Notes: generated by a model from the sequence alone, not told the origin. A stretch of 48,897 nucleotides of DNA from Paraktedonobacter sp035294465 (GCA_035294465.1 DATGKW010000197.1:1-48897); one strand, 5' to 3'. Shown: positions 8,522 to 18,900, counted from the first letter of the stretch. Numbers and translations are program-made.

Positions 8522-9436
8522 ATGCTTGATCCAGAATCTCTCTTTGAGCAGCTTGGCGGCAGCGAGAACGCCGGCTTTATGAATATTCACACTCCTGTCC
8601 AGCAAACTCCCGCCGGGACTTCCTACCTCACTCGTCCGGGCGTCGTCGTGCTGGCACGCCCGCAGACCAACCTCGCGGGCCTGGCGGGCTTTTTGAGTGG
8701 CTATGGCGCAGGCTCGCCTTTCCCTGAATACCTGGATGATCCCACTCGTCTACCGGAGAGCGCGCAGCTCTGTAAGGTTGCTGGCCAGCTCTGCTATATG
8801 AGCTTTGGCCATAAACGCTCGTACAATGTCGATGCCGAGCGTTATTTTACCAATTTGAAATCTTCGGGACATGGCTCGGTCTTTGAGCACGCGAATTTCA
8901 GCCTGTTGTTGTATGGTATTTCGCGCTCTGTGACGCATGAATTGGTACGACACAGGGCCGGATTTGCTTATTCTCAACAATCTCAACGGTACGTCTCAGG
9001 CCGCATGTTGCGCTTCGTCGAGCGGCCTGAGTATGCTTTTGACGAGGCTCTGCACACGCAGTTCCTCCAGCGCATCGATCGCGCTGCCACAGAATACGCA
9101 GCGATTACTGAGCGCATTCTGGAAATGCAGCAGGCGGGTACACAGTTGCTGAGCGCGGATGAGCGCACAGATCTGCGCAAGAAAGTGCAACAGACTGCGC
9201 GCTCGGTGCTGCCCAACGAAACCGAAGCTCCCATTGTTGTTACCGGCAACGTGCGGGCCTGGCGGCATGTGATTAGCATGCGAGCCAGCGCCCACGCCGA
9301 AACTGAGATCCGCGAGCTTGCCGTGCGCGTCTTTCTTTGCCTCTACTTGACCGACCCCATCCTCTTCAGCGACTATACGCTGGAGAAGCTGCCCGACGGC
9401 ACATTTACGGTCAGGACCGAGTTCGAGAAGATTTAG
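8522..9436 (+). CDS. thyX: Flavin-dependent thymidylate synthase ThyX
   Basis: A 304-residue ThyX. The family signature RHR-x5-S-x2-S-x-R is seen at residues 143-156 (RHRAGFAYSQQSQR). Further on is a conserved RAWRHVISMR helix. The enzyme makes dTMP from dUMP with FAD and methylenetetrahydrofolate and without the release of dihydrofolate. It lies four bases after moaA. The N-terminal 40 residues are longer than in many ThyX proteins, and an internal ATG (residue 20) is a possible alternative start. Its stop codon overlaps the convergent AAA+ gene by four bases. FolD and an FchA-like protein encoded at 40-41.5 kb could supply its folate cofactor. Confidence 0.92.
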   Translation: MLDPESLFEQLGGSENAGFMNIHTPVQQTPAGTSYLTRPGVVVLARPQTNLAGLAGFLSGYGAGSPFPEYLDDPTRLPESAQLCKVAGQLCYMSFGHKRSYNVDAERYFTNLKSSGHGSVFEHANFSLLLYGISRSVTHELVRHRAGFAYSQQSQRYVSGRMLRFVERPEYAFDEALHTQFLQRIDRAATEYAAITERILEMQQAGTQLLSADERTDLRKKVQQTARSVLPNETEAPIVVTGNVRAWRHVISMRASAHAETEIRELAVRVFLCLYLTDPILFSDYTLEKLPDGTFTVRTEFEKI

Positions 9437-10827
9437 GTTCTTCCTCCAGCAGCGAAGCGTCTGCCCATCAGGAGGCCGGAGAGTCCTGGTAGAGATGGCT
9501 CTGCCGGGGCTTCTGCTTCAGCGGCAGTTGCGCTTACCATCTGTTCGCGCAGAGTACTTACCTGGGCCTCCATGACCTGCTGCATGGTCTCTGGCGCATC
9601 CTCTTTTCCCTCGACTGCTATCCAGCGCATCATCGAAGAGAGGAACAGTTCTTTCAGGTAGGCAAACGAGAAACCGTCTGTGGCCTCGCCAAGTTGTGTG
9701 ATCCCCTCGTCCGTTAGCTGGAGAGCGGGCTTGAGCGAGCCGTTCCACATACTAAGATAAGCCAGTCGCTCCGGCAATGCCGGCAAGTCAAAAGGATATT
9801 TGCGATCAAAACGGCTGGGGCGATCAAGGATGGAGGGATCAAGCCGCTCTGGATGGTTGGTAGTGGCAAGAGTAACGATGCCGATATTGGCGGCAAAGCC
9901 ATCGAGTTCATTCAAAAAGAATGAGCGATTCTGCGCTGTAAGCAGCGAATCTAGATCCTCCAGCACCAGAATACATGGGGCAGACTTGCGCGCCCGCTTA
10001 AACACCTGGCTGATATTATCCTCATCAGTGCTACGCTCAGCCCTGAAACTTTTCACATAGAGGCAGGGCTGATCGAGCGCGTTAATAATGGCTTTGACCG
10101 CGTGCGTCTTACCATTTCCCGGTGGTCCCACAAAGAGAATGCCACGTTTCCAGGGTACACCATACTGCTCGTACAATTCACGCGCAGCGAAAAATTGCTG
10201 CAAGTCATCGCGAATATCTTGCTTCAGATGGCCCTTCAGGATCAGGTTATCGAAGGTTGCTCCTTTGATCGATTGAAAAAGCATAGCATCTTTGCGCCAG
10301 CCCCCGCCATCGAAGACCAGGACTTCTCCGCGCACCTCCGCGTTCCATTGGCAAACCTCGCGTAGGAGCGCTCTCGCTGCCTCGATATCATCCGCCAGTA
10401 TCCAGTAGTAATAAACCGGTCGCATCTCGAACCAGTTCATTACGACCACATCAAACGTTGTGTCCCGCCAGCGCACCTCTAGCCAGGCATTTCTAGCTCG
10501 ATCAATCAGATCTTGCTCGGTCTCCGATACGTTTGGTCCTATATTCGCCTGCATCAGCCAGCCGCCAGATCTGGTCAGAGCTGCTGTTATGCCTGGGAAG
10601 CGCATCTCTGACCCCTGATAATGTGTCACTACTTGATTGTAAACGATAGATTTTTGCTCAATGGTGCAGTGCCCGGCGCTGGCATATTCTTCGATATCGA
10701 AAAGGTTATCGCTTCCCTCGACGAGCGCTTTTTGTGGATACATATCGGCCAGGATCTGGCTCACATAATAGGCAATAGAGCTTGCTGGCAGGCGCAAGGC
10801 TTCCCTGAAGAGTTGATCTTTGGGCAT
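9433..10827 (-). CDS. AAA+ ATPase, BCS1/FtsH-like core with an unknown N-terminal domain
   Basis: A 464-residue protein (ATG 10827). The AAA+ core has Walker A GPPGNGKT at residues 234-241, Walker B ILVLEDLDSLL, sensor ATTNHPERLDPSILDRPSRFDRK with an arginine finger, and a C-terminal lid domain. The first 200 residues hold no motif that I know; the layout of an unknown N-domain before a single AAA module resembles BCS1-like or other remodelling ATPases. There are no membrane segments. The last 40 residues are alanine- and glycine-rich. A purine-rich GGAGAAAGGAA stretch sits 13-20 bases upstream of the start. What it remodels is unknown. It converges on thyX with a four-base overlap. Confidence 0.7.
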   Translation of the reverse strand: MPKDQLFREALRLPASSIAYYVSQILADMYPQKALVEGSDNLFDIEEYASAGHCTIEQKSIVYNQVVTHYQGSEMRFPGITAALTRSGGWLMQANIGPNVSETEQDLIDRARNAWLEVRWRDTTFDVVVMNWFEMRPVYYYWILADDIEAARALLREVCQWNAEVRGEVLVFDGGGWRKDAMLFQSIKGATFDNLILKGHLKQDIRDDLQQFFAARELYEQYGVPWKRGILFVGPPGNGKTHAVKAIINALDQPCLYVKSFRAERSTDEDNISQVFKRARKSAPCILVLEDLDSLLTAQNRSFFLNELDGFAANIGIVTLATTNHPERLDPSILDRPSRFDRKYPFDLPALPERLAYLSMWNGSLKPALQLTDEGITQLGEATDGFSFAYLKELFLSSMMRWIAVEGKEDAPETMQQVMEAQVSTLREQMVSATAAEAEAPAEPSLPGLSGLLMGRRFAAGGRT

Positions 10828-10992
10828 AGTTGCAGTTACAGATTCCTTTCTCCTTTTCTCAAAGGGATGCGTTAAAACAAAAAAGTAGGCCACAGATCGC
10901 AAAGTCATTATATATACGGAAAAATGCAGAAAAAGGTTCTCATTGCTTTTGGACTGTTTTTCATCTGAGCATAGTAGATCTACAGAAAGCTG

Positions 10993-11529
10993 CTACAACT
11001 CAGTCCGATAGACGCGCAAACCAGGTTGAGCAGGTTCGCTGCTCTCTTCCAGTTCAAACGCGCTTGCCAGATCCTGCGAGGAGGCATTATTCGCGGGCAG
11101 TTCAACTTCGAAGTAGATGGGCAGAGCCTGTTGGCGAGCCTCGTTGATGATATCGATAGCCTGCATGCGCGCGTGGTTCATAGCACAGAGCACCAGAGCG
11201 TGACCCACACCGCGATGACGGTGTTCGGGCAGGACCGCGCCGTGACAGCGAAAGTGGTAGGCGCACTCGTCCGCCGTAGGATGCAGGATAGTGTAGCCAA
11301 TGATCTCACCCTCCACTCCTTCCAGGTTCTCGCCCTGGCTCCAGGTGATCAGTTCGTCGTCATCATCAGTAATCAGAAAAACGTTATAGCTGAAACGCGC
11401 CGCAGATTCCGCCAGCAGCCGCGAGAGATCGGCTTCGCTCATCGCCTCCAGGCCATCGAAGCGCGCGGCGGCCTGCTGGATGTGAACCAGAGCTGCGATA
11501 TCGCCAGAACGATAGGTGCGTATGCGCAT
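10993..11529 (-). CDS. GNAT-family N-acetyltransferase
   Basis: A 178-residue protein with a GNAT fold. It begins MRIRTYRSGD with the typical N-terminal strand, and the acetyl-CoA-binding motif RHRGVGHALV (R/Q-x2-G-x-G/A) follows the central strand. A GGAGGGG ribosome site lies 12 bases before ATG 11529. The acceptor substrate cannot be inferred. It is a monocistronic gene in the same direction as the AAA+ gene 165 bases downstream. Confidence 0.8.
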   Translation of the reverse strand: MRIRTYRSGDIAALVHIQQAAARFDGLEAMSEADLSRLLAESAARFSYNVFLITDDDDELITWSQGENLEGVEGEIIGYTILHPTADECAYHFRCHGAVLPEHRHRGVGHALVLCAMNHARMQAIDIINEARQQALPIYFEVELPANNASSQDLASAFELEESSEPAQPGLRVYRTEL

Positions 11530-11735
11530 AGTGGTTTCTTACCCCTCCGTCTCTCATCATACCTCCCGCCCGCTTGAGATGCAATCTCGCGAGAAAAAAG
11601 CTTTGCAGAGGCTCTCTTCTGGCGCGATTCATCATGGTGCAAATCAGAGTCAGATTTGATAAGATAAACTCTATGCGAATGAGTTGTGGGAATAGAGTGT
11701 ATAGAAGGTACACATGTTGAAGGTGAGGATAAAAA

Positions 11736-12959
11736 ATGCGGCCAAAATATAAAATTTTTTTCGTTTCAGCTCTCCTTCTCAGCGTTTTCTCTCTCTCCCT
11801 TGGAATATACATCTTTCGTTTCCGTCAAGCTTCTCACGCGGCTCAGGCGTATGGGAATCTGGGTCAACCAATGTGGAGCGGTGTATCTTCCTTGCTTTTT
11901 GGCACAAACGACACAGAGGAGTGGAGCGCGGATAATCTGGATAGTGATCCCCATCATATCATGATAGATGATCTTGCCAGGGCACATTTTGGCCTGGTGC
12001 GCTCGTTCTTCTTTCACTATACATTCTATGGAAATGGCAATGACCACCGGACAACGATAGGCACCCATCCTGCCAGCACGAAAAACTTTACTCTCGCAGA
12101 GTATGCGAACCCTGTTCCCCGTCCGAATCAGCTTCCGGGAGATTATTATGAGATAGAGCGGCGCGTAAGCACCATAGAAAAGATAGGGGCGACGTGCCTG
12201 GGGGTTCTGCCAGATATTCTCACAGATCCATCGCATCCGAATGATGGAATAGCCAGCCATAATTACCGAGACCCCGTTACTGACAAGCTCGAAACCGACC
12301 TTCAATTCGATGAGGAGGTTGTTGCATATTTGGGAAATAGATGTAACCTCTATGAATTTGGCAATGAACCGGATTACAATGGCATCAGCGAGCCAACCTA
12401 TGTACAAAAATGGGATGAATTTATCCCCCTGCTGAAAAAGCTCAATCCTCGTGCAAAATTCATCGGGCCGGTCACCGCGAGCGCCGACGGGATGACAGGA
12501 AATTACATGCAGGAATTCTTGCAAGATATAGCCGCAGGAAAGGTCAAGCCGCTCCCGGACGCGATCAGTTTTCACGATTATCCCTGCGGAGGGGTAAACG
12601 CAAGTACAGAGAGCGAGTGCCTTGCATCGGGCGTAGATAGCTACATATCAGCGATAAACCATGTCAGAAGCATGATGGAGCACTATCTTGGTCATACTCT
12701 CCCGCTGGGCATCACCGAATGGAATGCCGATCCAGGTTCCAACACGTTTATGCAAAACTCGTCATTTATGACAAAGTTTACTCAGGCGTCGCTGCAAGCA
12801 ATGATCGACGAGAAGCTTGATTTCGCAGCCGAGTTCGATGCACAAAGCTATAGCGGCTACTGCAATTTAGACATGTTTGATAGCTGCTCAGGCACTGACC
12901 AGCCAAAGGCCCAGTTCACTGAGATAGCAAAAAGTATCAGCCGATACTATCAAGGGTAA
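11736..12959 (+). CDS. Secreted or membrane-anchored clan GH-A glycoside hydrolase
   Basis: A 407-residue protein with an N-terminal signal or anchor (hydrophobic residues 7-28). It shows the paired glutamates of clan GH-A: the acid/base E211 in FGNEPD and the nucleophile E328 in GITEWN, with the usual spacing of about 115 residues. SFHDYP between them fits the beta-strand-6 region. The family is probably near GH39 or GH5/GH79-like groups, but I cannot decide, nor name the sugar. Clear ribosome site AAGGTGAGGA ends seven bases before ATG 11736. Lower GC and codon use look slightly different from the defence genes nearby. It stands alone and ends at a strong palindrome shared with the convergent gene. 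Confidence 0.7.
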   Translation: MRPKYKIFFVSALLLSVFSLSLGIYIFRFRQASHAAQAYGNLGQPMWSGVSSLLFGTNDTEEWSADNLDSDPHHIMIDDLARAHFGLVRSFFFHYTFYGNGNDHRTTIGTHPASTKNFTLAEYANPVPRPNQLPGDYYEIERRVSTIEKIGATCLGVLPDILTDPSHPNDGIASHNYRDPVTDKLETDLQFDEEVVAYLGNRCNLYEFGNEPDYNGISEPTYVQKWDEFIPLLKKLNPRAKFIGPVTASADGMTGNYMQEFLQDIAAGKVKPLPDAISFHDYPCGGVNASTESECLASGVDSYISAINHVRSMMEHYLGHTLPLGITEWNADPGSNTFMQNSSFMTKFTQASLQAMIDEKLDFAAEFDAQSYSGYCNLDMFDSCSGTDQPKAQFTEIAKSISRYYQG

Positions 12960-12964
12960 GAAAG

Positions 12965-12998
12965 CCCGGAGGCTGGCGCGGTCGCGCCAGCCTCCGGG
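12965..12998. terminator. Bidirectional 15-bp perfect hairpin
   Basis: CCCGGAGGCTGGCGC (12965-12979) and its exact complement (12984-12998) enclose a four-base loop. The hairpin sits between the stops of two convergent genes (12959 and 13026). It has no T-run on either side, so it is GC-driven rather than a classic intrinsic terminator. Confidence 0.55.
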
Positions 12999-13025
12999 TC
13001 GGACGGGTAGGGAGTGGCCTTGAGA

Positions 13026-13649
13026 TCAGGCAGCGCCGCCGAGCGGCTCACCTGTTTTCTGGCCTAAGAAATGTTCTGTAGCCTCTTTCAGACGCGCCTC
13101 GCTGCGTGGGCCAAAGCCGGGGAGCTGGCGAATGCGCTGCTGCTGGGCTGCGTGCCAGAGCTTCTCCGGCGAGTCAATATCCAGTTCCTGGTAAAGACGC
13201 ATAGCGGTGTTCACCCCCACGTAGCGGATGCCCAGCAAGCTGCGCACGCCGCGAGGCAGCGAGAGCAGGCACAGGTTGTTATAGAAGGTCATTGTGCCGG
13301 TCTCCACCAACTCGGCGATCCGCTTGCGCAAGCGTTGGCCAAGACCGGGGATGGGCAACTCCTCCCCGCGTGCCAGAATCTCGCTGGCAGGCTCTTCCAG
13401 AGCCAGCACACCGCGCGCGGCGTTGCGATACGCCTGGATGCGATACGGGTTATCGTTCTGCATTTCCAGGATCTCGGTAATATTTGAAAGCACCTCCGCA
13501 ATTTGCCGGTTGGTCACGACTGGCCTCTCAGTCGACTCCACTTCCAGGCCCGGCAGCATGGGCTGGATGCCTGCTTTCCCACTCTTGCCGGGCCTGCTGA
13601 GCAGAGGTGGAACAAGTTGAATTGTCTGTGTGAGCTGCATGATCTGCAT
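13026..13649 (-). CDS. Stand-alone helix-hairpin-helix protein, PolX N-terminal-like
   Basis: A 207-residue protein. Residues about 45-110 match the 8-kDa HhH domain of family X DNA polymerases (QIAEVLSNITEILEMQ, NPYRIQAYRNAARGV, and IPGLGQRLRKRIAELVETG). A second HhH pair follows (LLGIRYVGVNTAMRLYQEL and LPGFGPRSEARLKEA). The nucleotidyltransferase and PHP domains of bacterial PolX are absent, so it likely binds gapped or nicked DNA without polymerase activity. The start ATG 13649 has AAAGGAG 11 bases upstream. An extended -10 promoter lies about 130 bases before the start. It adjoins the defence island, but there is no direct sign that it belongs to it. Confidence 0.65.
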   Translation of the reverse strand: MQIMQLTQTIQLVPPLLSRPGKSGKAGIQPMLPGLEVESTERPVVTNRQIAEVLSNITEILEMQNDNPYRIQAYRNAARGVLALEEPASEILARGEELPIPGLGQRLRKRIAELVETGTMTFYNNLCLLSLPRGVRSLLGIRYVGVNTAMRLYQELDIDSPEKLWHAAQQQRIRQLPGFGPRSEARLKEATEHFLGQKTGEPLGGAA

Positions 13650-13777
13650 AGTCAGCCAGCTCCTTTCCCTTTGGAAGGCCGTGAATAATTTCCTGCTAGC
13701 TACCTATTCTTTTTGACACGCCTCCATGCGGAAAACTTCGACTTCGTGTCTGATGTACATTGAAATCTTGTTCTAGA

Positions 13778-13807
13778 ATTATACCATATTGTGTCACAGA
13801 TATGCAA
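13778..13807 (-). promoter_or_regulatory. Promoter of the HhH gene with extended -10
   Basis: On the minus strand there is TTGCAT (13807-13802), an 18-base spacer and TATAAT (13783-13778) preceded by TGG, giving TGGTATAAT. An inverted pair CATATTG (13785-13791) and CAATATG (13805-13811) lies over the spacer and -35, a possible operator. Transcription would begin near 13771 and leave a 120-base leader. Confidence 0.5.
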
Positions 13808-13811
13808 TATG

Positions 13812-14092
13812 TGTCGCGGACCGGGTTCCACCAACAACCGGGAGCTAAGCCGCCGTATCCTGGTCAGCGCTGATACCATTTCGCGCCCTATAAAGCAGCA
13901 TTGAGATGAGCAAAACTGGTCATTGACGCAAACAGAAGATCATTGATCTATGAAAAGAAGTGAAAAAACACATCTCCTCAGTTTCGCTCTTCGACTTGTG
14001 GGTAATCACCGGAGGAAATATGTTCTATTTTGTGCAAGAGAAGGCTGATACGCTTTCTCTGAGGCTATTGAGAGGCTATTGAAAGGAAGGCG
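13812..14092. other. Intergenic stretch at the left border of the defence island
   Basis: No convincing gene. A 20-codon frame at 14020-14082 (+) has a strong GGAGGAAAT site before its ATG, but its protein shows nothing recognisable and it points into the end of drmB. No T-run terminator for the drm operon, no integrase and no tRNA were seen here. Confidence 0.4.
14061..14082. repeat. Perfect tandem duplication of 11 bases
   Basis: GAGGCTATTGA occurs twice in direct contact, just beyond the stop codon of drmB. It may be a replication-slippage product. No function is evident. Confidence 0.6.
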
Positions 14093-15970
14093 TTACGTGA
14101 AAAGCGTCCCTCCGAAGAACGCCAGTTCTTCGCGATCAACGGTGGGAACCAGCACCGAGCGATCCAGGTATTTATTGCCGCGTTCGCAGGCGGTCTCAGG
14201 CAGAAACAGGCAGGCGTGGCAGGCGGCGTCGTGCAGGGTGTGTTCGTGCTGGCCGGTATGCTCAGCGCAAAGCGGATCGGAGGTGCAGTATTGCATCTCG
14301 ACCAGCGCGCCGTCGAGATGGCGTCCAAGCTGATCTGGTTGACCCAGGCTCACAAGACCGCCCAGCGTCCCTTCGCTGTCGTGAGCCGAGGTATAAAGCA
14401 GAATTCCGGCCATGGGGCCATCCTCGCCCGGTCGCAGGGAATAGATGCGTTCGCGAATGCTGGAGGCCGTATAGCCGCATTCCAGAGTGAGCCGGCGAAT
14501 CAGCGCGTGAGCAAACGAATGCAGGAGAACATAACGCAGGCCAGGATACCCCTGATCAGGGAAAGGGACGCGATGAGCGATACGCCACGCTCGATGCACC
14601 TCAAAGAAATGGCGGTCATGGCGCACGCAGGCAGGATGATTGAGCCAGGACTGCATGGCCTCCTCTTTGAATTGGAGGAAAATACCCTCGCCTCGTACTT
14701 CACCTGCCGGCGCCCACGCGGGTCTACGCCGCGAGAGCGGCGCGCGGCGTTCGCCAAGCAGCTCTTCTACGCTGCCATAGCCATCGGTCGCATCCCCCGG
14801 CGATTCGATGCGCGTAAAACCTACAAGCGCCTGAACAACGCGCAGACGTTCAACCAGCACGACCTGCTCGATGAGCTGCTCATAGCCGGCTGGCACTGCG
14901 ACCGGCGTAACGCGAAAGTCGTGCGTGGGAGAGGTCACGCGCGGATTGCTCAACACCTGCCACTCTGGCACTTTTAAGCCTGTCGGTTGTAGTTCCTCTT
15001 CCTCGCCGTTCTTGCGAGCCTCCACGCGCCTCCAGATTTCAGCGTCGCTATAGCCGCTAAAACGTGCGAGCTGGCCGATCTGGCGCAGGAGTTCGATATT
15101 TTGCTGGCTGGCCGTTTTTTCCAGCACATGCCAGTATTCCTCGATCAATTGGTTCAGCCGGTTGCTGGCCGTGGGGACCGCAAGCGTTGAAAGAATGACC
15201 GGAAACCAGCTATTGGAAGCACCCAGAGAGATCGTGCGCGCCTGCTCGTCGCAGGTTTCGGTATCGTAATCGCGCAGGTGCGGGCGGCGACCACTGCACG
15301 GCGGCAGATTCTGCGGTCCCTCGTTGCCAAAGGCGTCCGACATGCGCCGCTTGGCATCGCAGACCTCGCATTCGACCTCGATTTCCGCCGCCTCGCCTGA
15401 GACGCCAATTTCGCGCAGAGTCAGACGGGCAGGGCACTGCGTCTCACCGCGATGCACAAAGTAGACCCAGGGGAAATCATCCAGGTGGCCGTGGGCGCAG
15501 GCGATAAGAAAGCGGGCGGGCAGCACGGCGGGCGCGTTGGCACGCGAACAATTGACATGCACATAGCGCACGCGGTCCGGGCGATAGTGATCAACCTTGA
15601 GTTGAAACAACCCGGATTCCAGGGGCGCAAGCCGGCGGCAGCGCGGACAGAGCAGCCAGCGTGGAAAGGGAGCGACGGGAATGCCCACCAACATGCTTTC
15701 GTCAAAGGGTGTGTAGATCCCATCGGTCTGTTCGGGCATGGCCGGAGGCGTCAGCAGTTTATTGACCTGTGATCCCAGCACCGAGCGCACCGCCTGCAAG
15801 AGGCGCGGCTCGCCGATTTCGCTGGCCAGGGCGGTTTCCCAGTCCTCCAGGCCCATGACCAGGGCGGAGATATTGGGAAGATCAACAATAGAGCCGACGC
15901 CGTAGGCGAACAGGGTCTGGCTTGGGCGCAGCTCGCCCACGCGATAACGTTTGCGCGCTGGAAAGGGCAT
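14093..15970 (-). CDS. drmB: DISARM protein DrmB (DUF1998 domain)
   Basis: A 625-residue protein. The start RVGELRPSQTLFAYGVGSIVDLP is characteristic of DrmB. Cysteine pairs that probably bind zinc are seen at C108/C111 (CPRCRR), in VECEVCDAKRR, and in the C-terminal DUF1998 region (SDPLCAEH, CHACLF, ETACERGNKYLDR). In DISARM, DrmB forms a complex with the helicase DrmA on DNA and is needed for phage defence. I chose ATG 15970: GGAGG lies eight bases before it, and it follows the drmA stop by one base, which suggests translational coupling. A GTG at 15979 in the same frame is a poorer choice as it touches the GGAG. No drmC follows. Confidence 0.88.
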   Translation of the reverse strand: MPFPARKRYRVGELRPSQTLFAYGVGSIVDLPNISALVMGLEDWETALASEIGEPRLLQAVRSVLGSQVNKLLTPPAMPEQTDGIYTPFDESMLVGIPVAPFPRWLLCPRCRRLAPLESGLFQLKVDHYRPDRVRYVHVNCSRANAPAVLPARFLIACAHGHLDDFPWVYFVHRGETQCPARLTLREIGVSGEAAEIEVECEVCDAKRRMSDAFGNEGPQNLPPCSGRRPHLRDYDTETCDEQARTISLGASNSWFPVILSTLAVPTASNRLNQLIEEYWHVLEKTASQQNIELLRQIGQLARFSGYSDAEIWRRVEARKNGEEEELQPTGLKVPEWQVLSNPRVTSPTHDFRVTPVAVPAGYEQLIEQVVLVERLRVVQALVGFTRIESPGDATDGYGSVEELLGERRAPLSRRRPAWAPAGEVRGEGIFLQFKEEAMQSWLNHPACVRHDRHFFEVHRAWRIAHRVPFPDQGYPGLRYVLLHSFAHALIRRLTLECGYTASSIRERIYSLRPGEDGPMAGILLYTSAHDSEGTLGGLVSLGQPDQLGRHLDGALVEMQYCTSDPLCAEHTGQHEHTLHDAACHACLFLPETACERGNKYLDRSVLVPTVDREELAFFGGTLFT

Positions 15971-15971
15971 C

Positions 15972-18900
15972 TCATCCACCTCCGCTCGCTACCAGAGCGC
16001 CTGGTTCGCCGGGACTATCCAGGCCGCGATCATCGAGGATCAGATTCACGGATGGCTCCACGTCGCGCAGGGAATTGGGGCAGGTGAACGGTTCCCAACC
16101 GCTCTGGCCGGGCTGGCGTAATAGCCCTACCGTCCTGCCATCCGATCTCCATTTATATCCCAGCACGGCTCCGCCCCGCATCGTCGCCACCTTGTTGAGC
16201 CAGTAATCTTTCAGTTCCTCCAGCGCTTCGCGCACCATCGCGCCAATCTCCGCGCTGCCGGTAATCGCGCTGGCACGCTGCGAAAGATCCTCAATGGCAG
16301 CGGCAAAATACGGGTGATCGCCGGTCACGCGCCCGGCCTGGCTATTTTCGTTAAATTCGCCCCCCAGCAGGCGCACATAGCTGACCAGCAGCGCGGCCAG
16401 GCCGCGATCAAGCGCACGCGCTGCAAACGGCGTGACCGAAAGCGCCTCGACTTGCTGGTAAAAGGTCGCGTGGTAATGCTCGAACTGCTCGTAATGCGAG
16501 AGATCGCGGGGACGCGACCAGTTGTACACCACGCAAATGAGTCCGGGATGATTGCGACCAACGCGGCTGGTCGCCTGAATATATTCCGAGGTGGTTTTGG
16601 GCTGACCGGTCACGACCATCAGGCCCAGGCGTTTGACATCCACGCCAACCGAGATCATATTGGTGGCCAGCAGGACATCCAGGGGCCGGGGCGGAGGTTC
16701 TGTCTGATCGGGGGCCGCAGGCTGAAAGCTGCGCTCCAGCAGATCAAGCACGCGTGGAATATCGGTCGAGCTTTTGCGCGAGGTCAATTCTTCCAGGTAA
16801 GGCGGCTGGCGCTGAGCCATGCCGCGCCGATTCATCTTGCCCAGGCGCGAGCGCACTTCATCCTCGACCAGGCGGCGCATTCCGCCCAGTTCGTTCATGG
16901 AGTTAAAGTAGCCCACCAGGGTCATCCAGGGGTCCGCGGCTTTCCCGTAGCGCTCGTAGAGGTACTGACCCGCCGAGAGATAGGCCACGTAGACGCGAAT
17001 CAACGTGGCTTTCAGACGCCGGCCAGGCGCGCAGATGCCCAGATAGCGCCGGCCGGGCGTTTCCTGCGTGGGCGGACGTTGGAGCGAGAAGAAATTATCC
17101 GCCGCGTCTACCCCATTGGGCGGGAAGATGCTCACCTGGCGCATGAAAAGGGCCTGGACCTGCTGCTCGGCCCGGCGAATCGTAGCAGTGGCGGCGATGA
17201 CCTTTGGCCGCACGCGTTTGCCCTCGACCTCCCAGGTTGAGAGACGATCAACCGCGTTCTCGTAGAGGCCGACCAGCGTGCCGAGCGGCCCCGAAATCAG
17301 GTGGAGTTCATCTTGAATAATCAGATCCGGCGGGCGCAGCGGGCGATGGGCTTCGGAGTGGGCAGCGGGTAGCGTGCGCGTTGCGCGGTGCAGATCGCTA
17401 TCCTCCAGATCGGGCGAGCGAAAGCCGTGGCGACTACACTTCTTCTCGACCTGCCCAAAGAGCATCTGCGTCGCGCCATTCCAGGGCATCTGGGCAAACT
17501 TGTCCACCGTCGCAATCAACAGAGCCGGCAGGCAGCGATAGATCTCTTCATCGACGACCAGGACGGGCAGCCCCTCGCCGGGGGACTGGCGCGGACTGAA
17601 CGGGCACTCGCCCAGGGTGTCGCCGCAGTAGATCAGGGTGCGCCCGCGCCCGGCGGCGAAGCGCTCGACGCGGATATCGCGCCCGGCCTCGATGCGCGCC
17701 CCACACCAGGGACAGTTGGTAAGCTGGCGCGGGGTGCCGATGCCGCCAATCGCGCTGCCCCGATACGAGCCGCGATCCTGCTTGCTGGCTTCTTCGCTCT
17801 GCTCGGTTGTGTTAGGCGTGGAGCGCTGGCCCACCCAGAGGCCCAGGCGAAACGGCGTCTGCCCCCAGGTGCCGTGCGGGTCGCTGCGGCGGATCATCTC
17901 GCACGCGCACAGCAGGGCGGCAGCGCGTTGAAACTGCTGTAAGGTCAGCAGGCGCAGGGTATAGCGCATAATCACCGCGACTCCATCCTCGCCAGCTCGT
18001 CCCTCGATGACTCCCTGTAAACGGCGAATGGCCATCGTATAGGCCGAGAGACCCAAATAAGCCTCCGTCTTGCCGCCACCGGTCGGGAACCAGAGCAGGT
18101 CGGCCAGGGCAGAGGCGTCGGCGCTGCGTTCGGGATGGTGCAGATCGGTCAAAGCGGGCAGGTTCATCAAGATAAAGGCGAGCTGGAAGGGCCGCCAGCT
18201 CCGGTTCTCCGGGATATCTTTTTCTTCTAGAAACGCTGGCTGATCGCGGCGACGTTCTTCAGCGTACAGCGAGTGAATGCGCTGCTGCCACATAGCCTGG
18301 TTCATGAAAGCAAAGGCGCGGGCAGCCTGGACGTTTTCGCTCAGCAAGCGGACACCGGCGGAAATACGCGCCAGCGTCCGTTCGCAGGCGGCCAGCCCCT
18401 GTTGCGCGACCCGTTGATAGGGCGCGAGTCCGGCCTCTGGATCATCCAGACGCGCGCGCTGTGTTTCGATCCACTGCCCATAAGCCGTGATGAGGGGAAG
18501 CAGGTGTTGTTCCAGTTGCCCGGCAGGAGTTGTGGCCAGGAGCTTCATATCCAGGAGCAGTCCACCGAGGCCGGGAATTTCCTCGACGCGCGGGGAATCG
18601 GTGCGCGGAACATCATAGCCGGGCACCACACGGGTAATAATACACGTGGCCCTGGTCGAATCCTCCGGCGTGACCTCCGTATGCACTCCCACGCCGTGCC
18701 CGATAGCAAAGTGCGCGTGTTGGCGATAGAGCATGCTCATAGTCAGCTCTTCGTCAGAGGGCTGATGGCGACGAGGAAGCGGGCGCTGGCAAAAAATCGG
18801 GCGCAGATCCGGGGCCTCAACCCGTAGTTCTGGCTGGAAGAGCCAGGCTTCGTCGCGCCGGCGTTCAGGCTCTTTCTGCCCATTGACCAGGAACAGCGTC

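Noticed and set aside
14020..14082. 20-codon frame with strong ribosome site
   Set aside because: Too short, no recognisable product, and it points into drmB. It may be chance.
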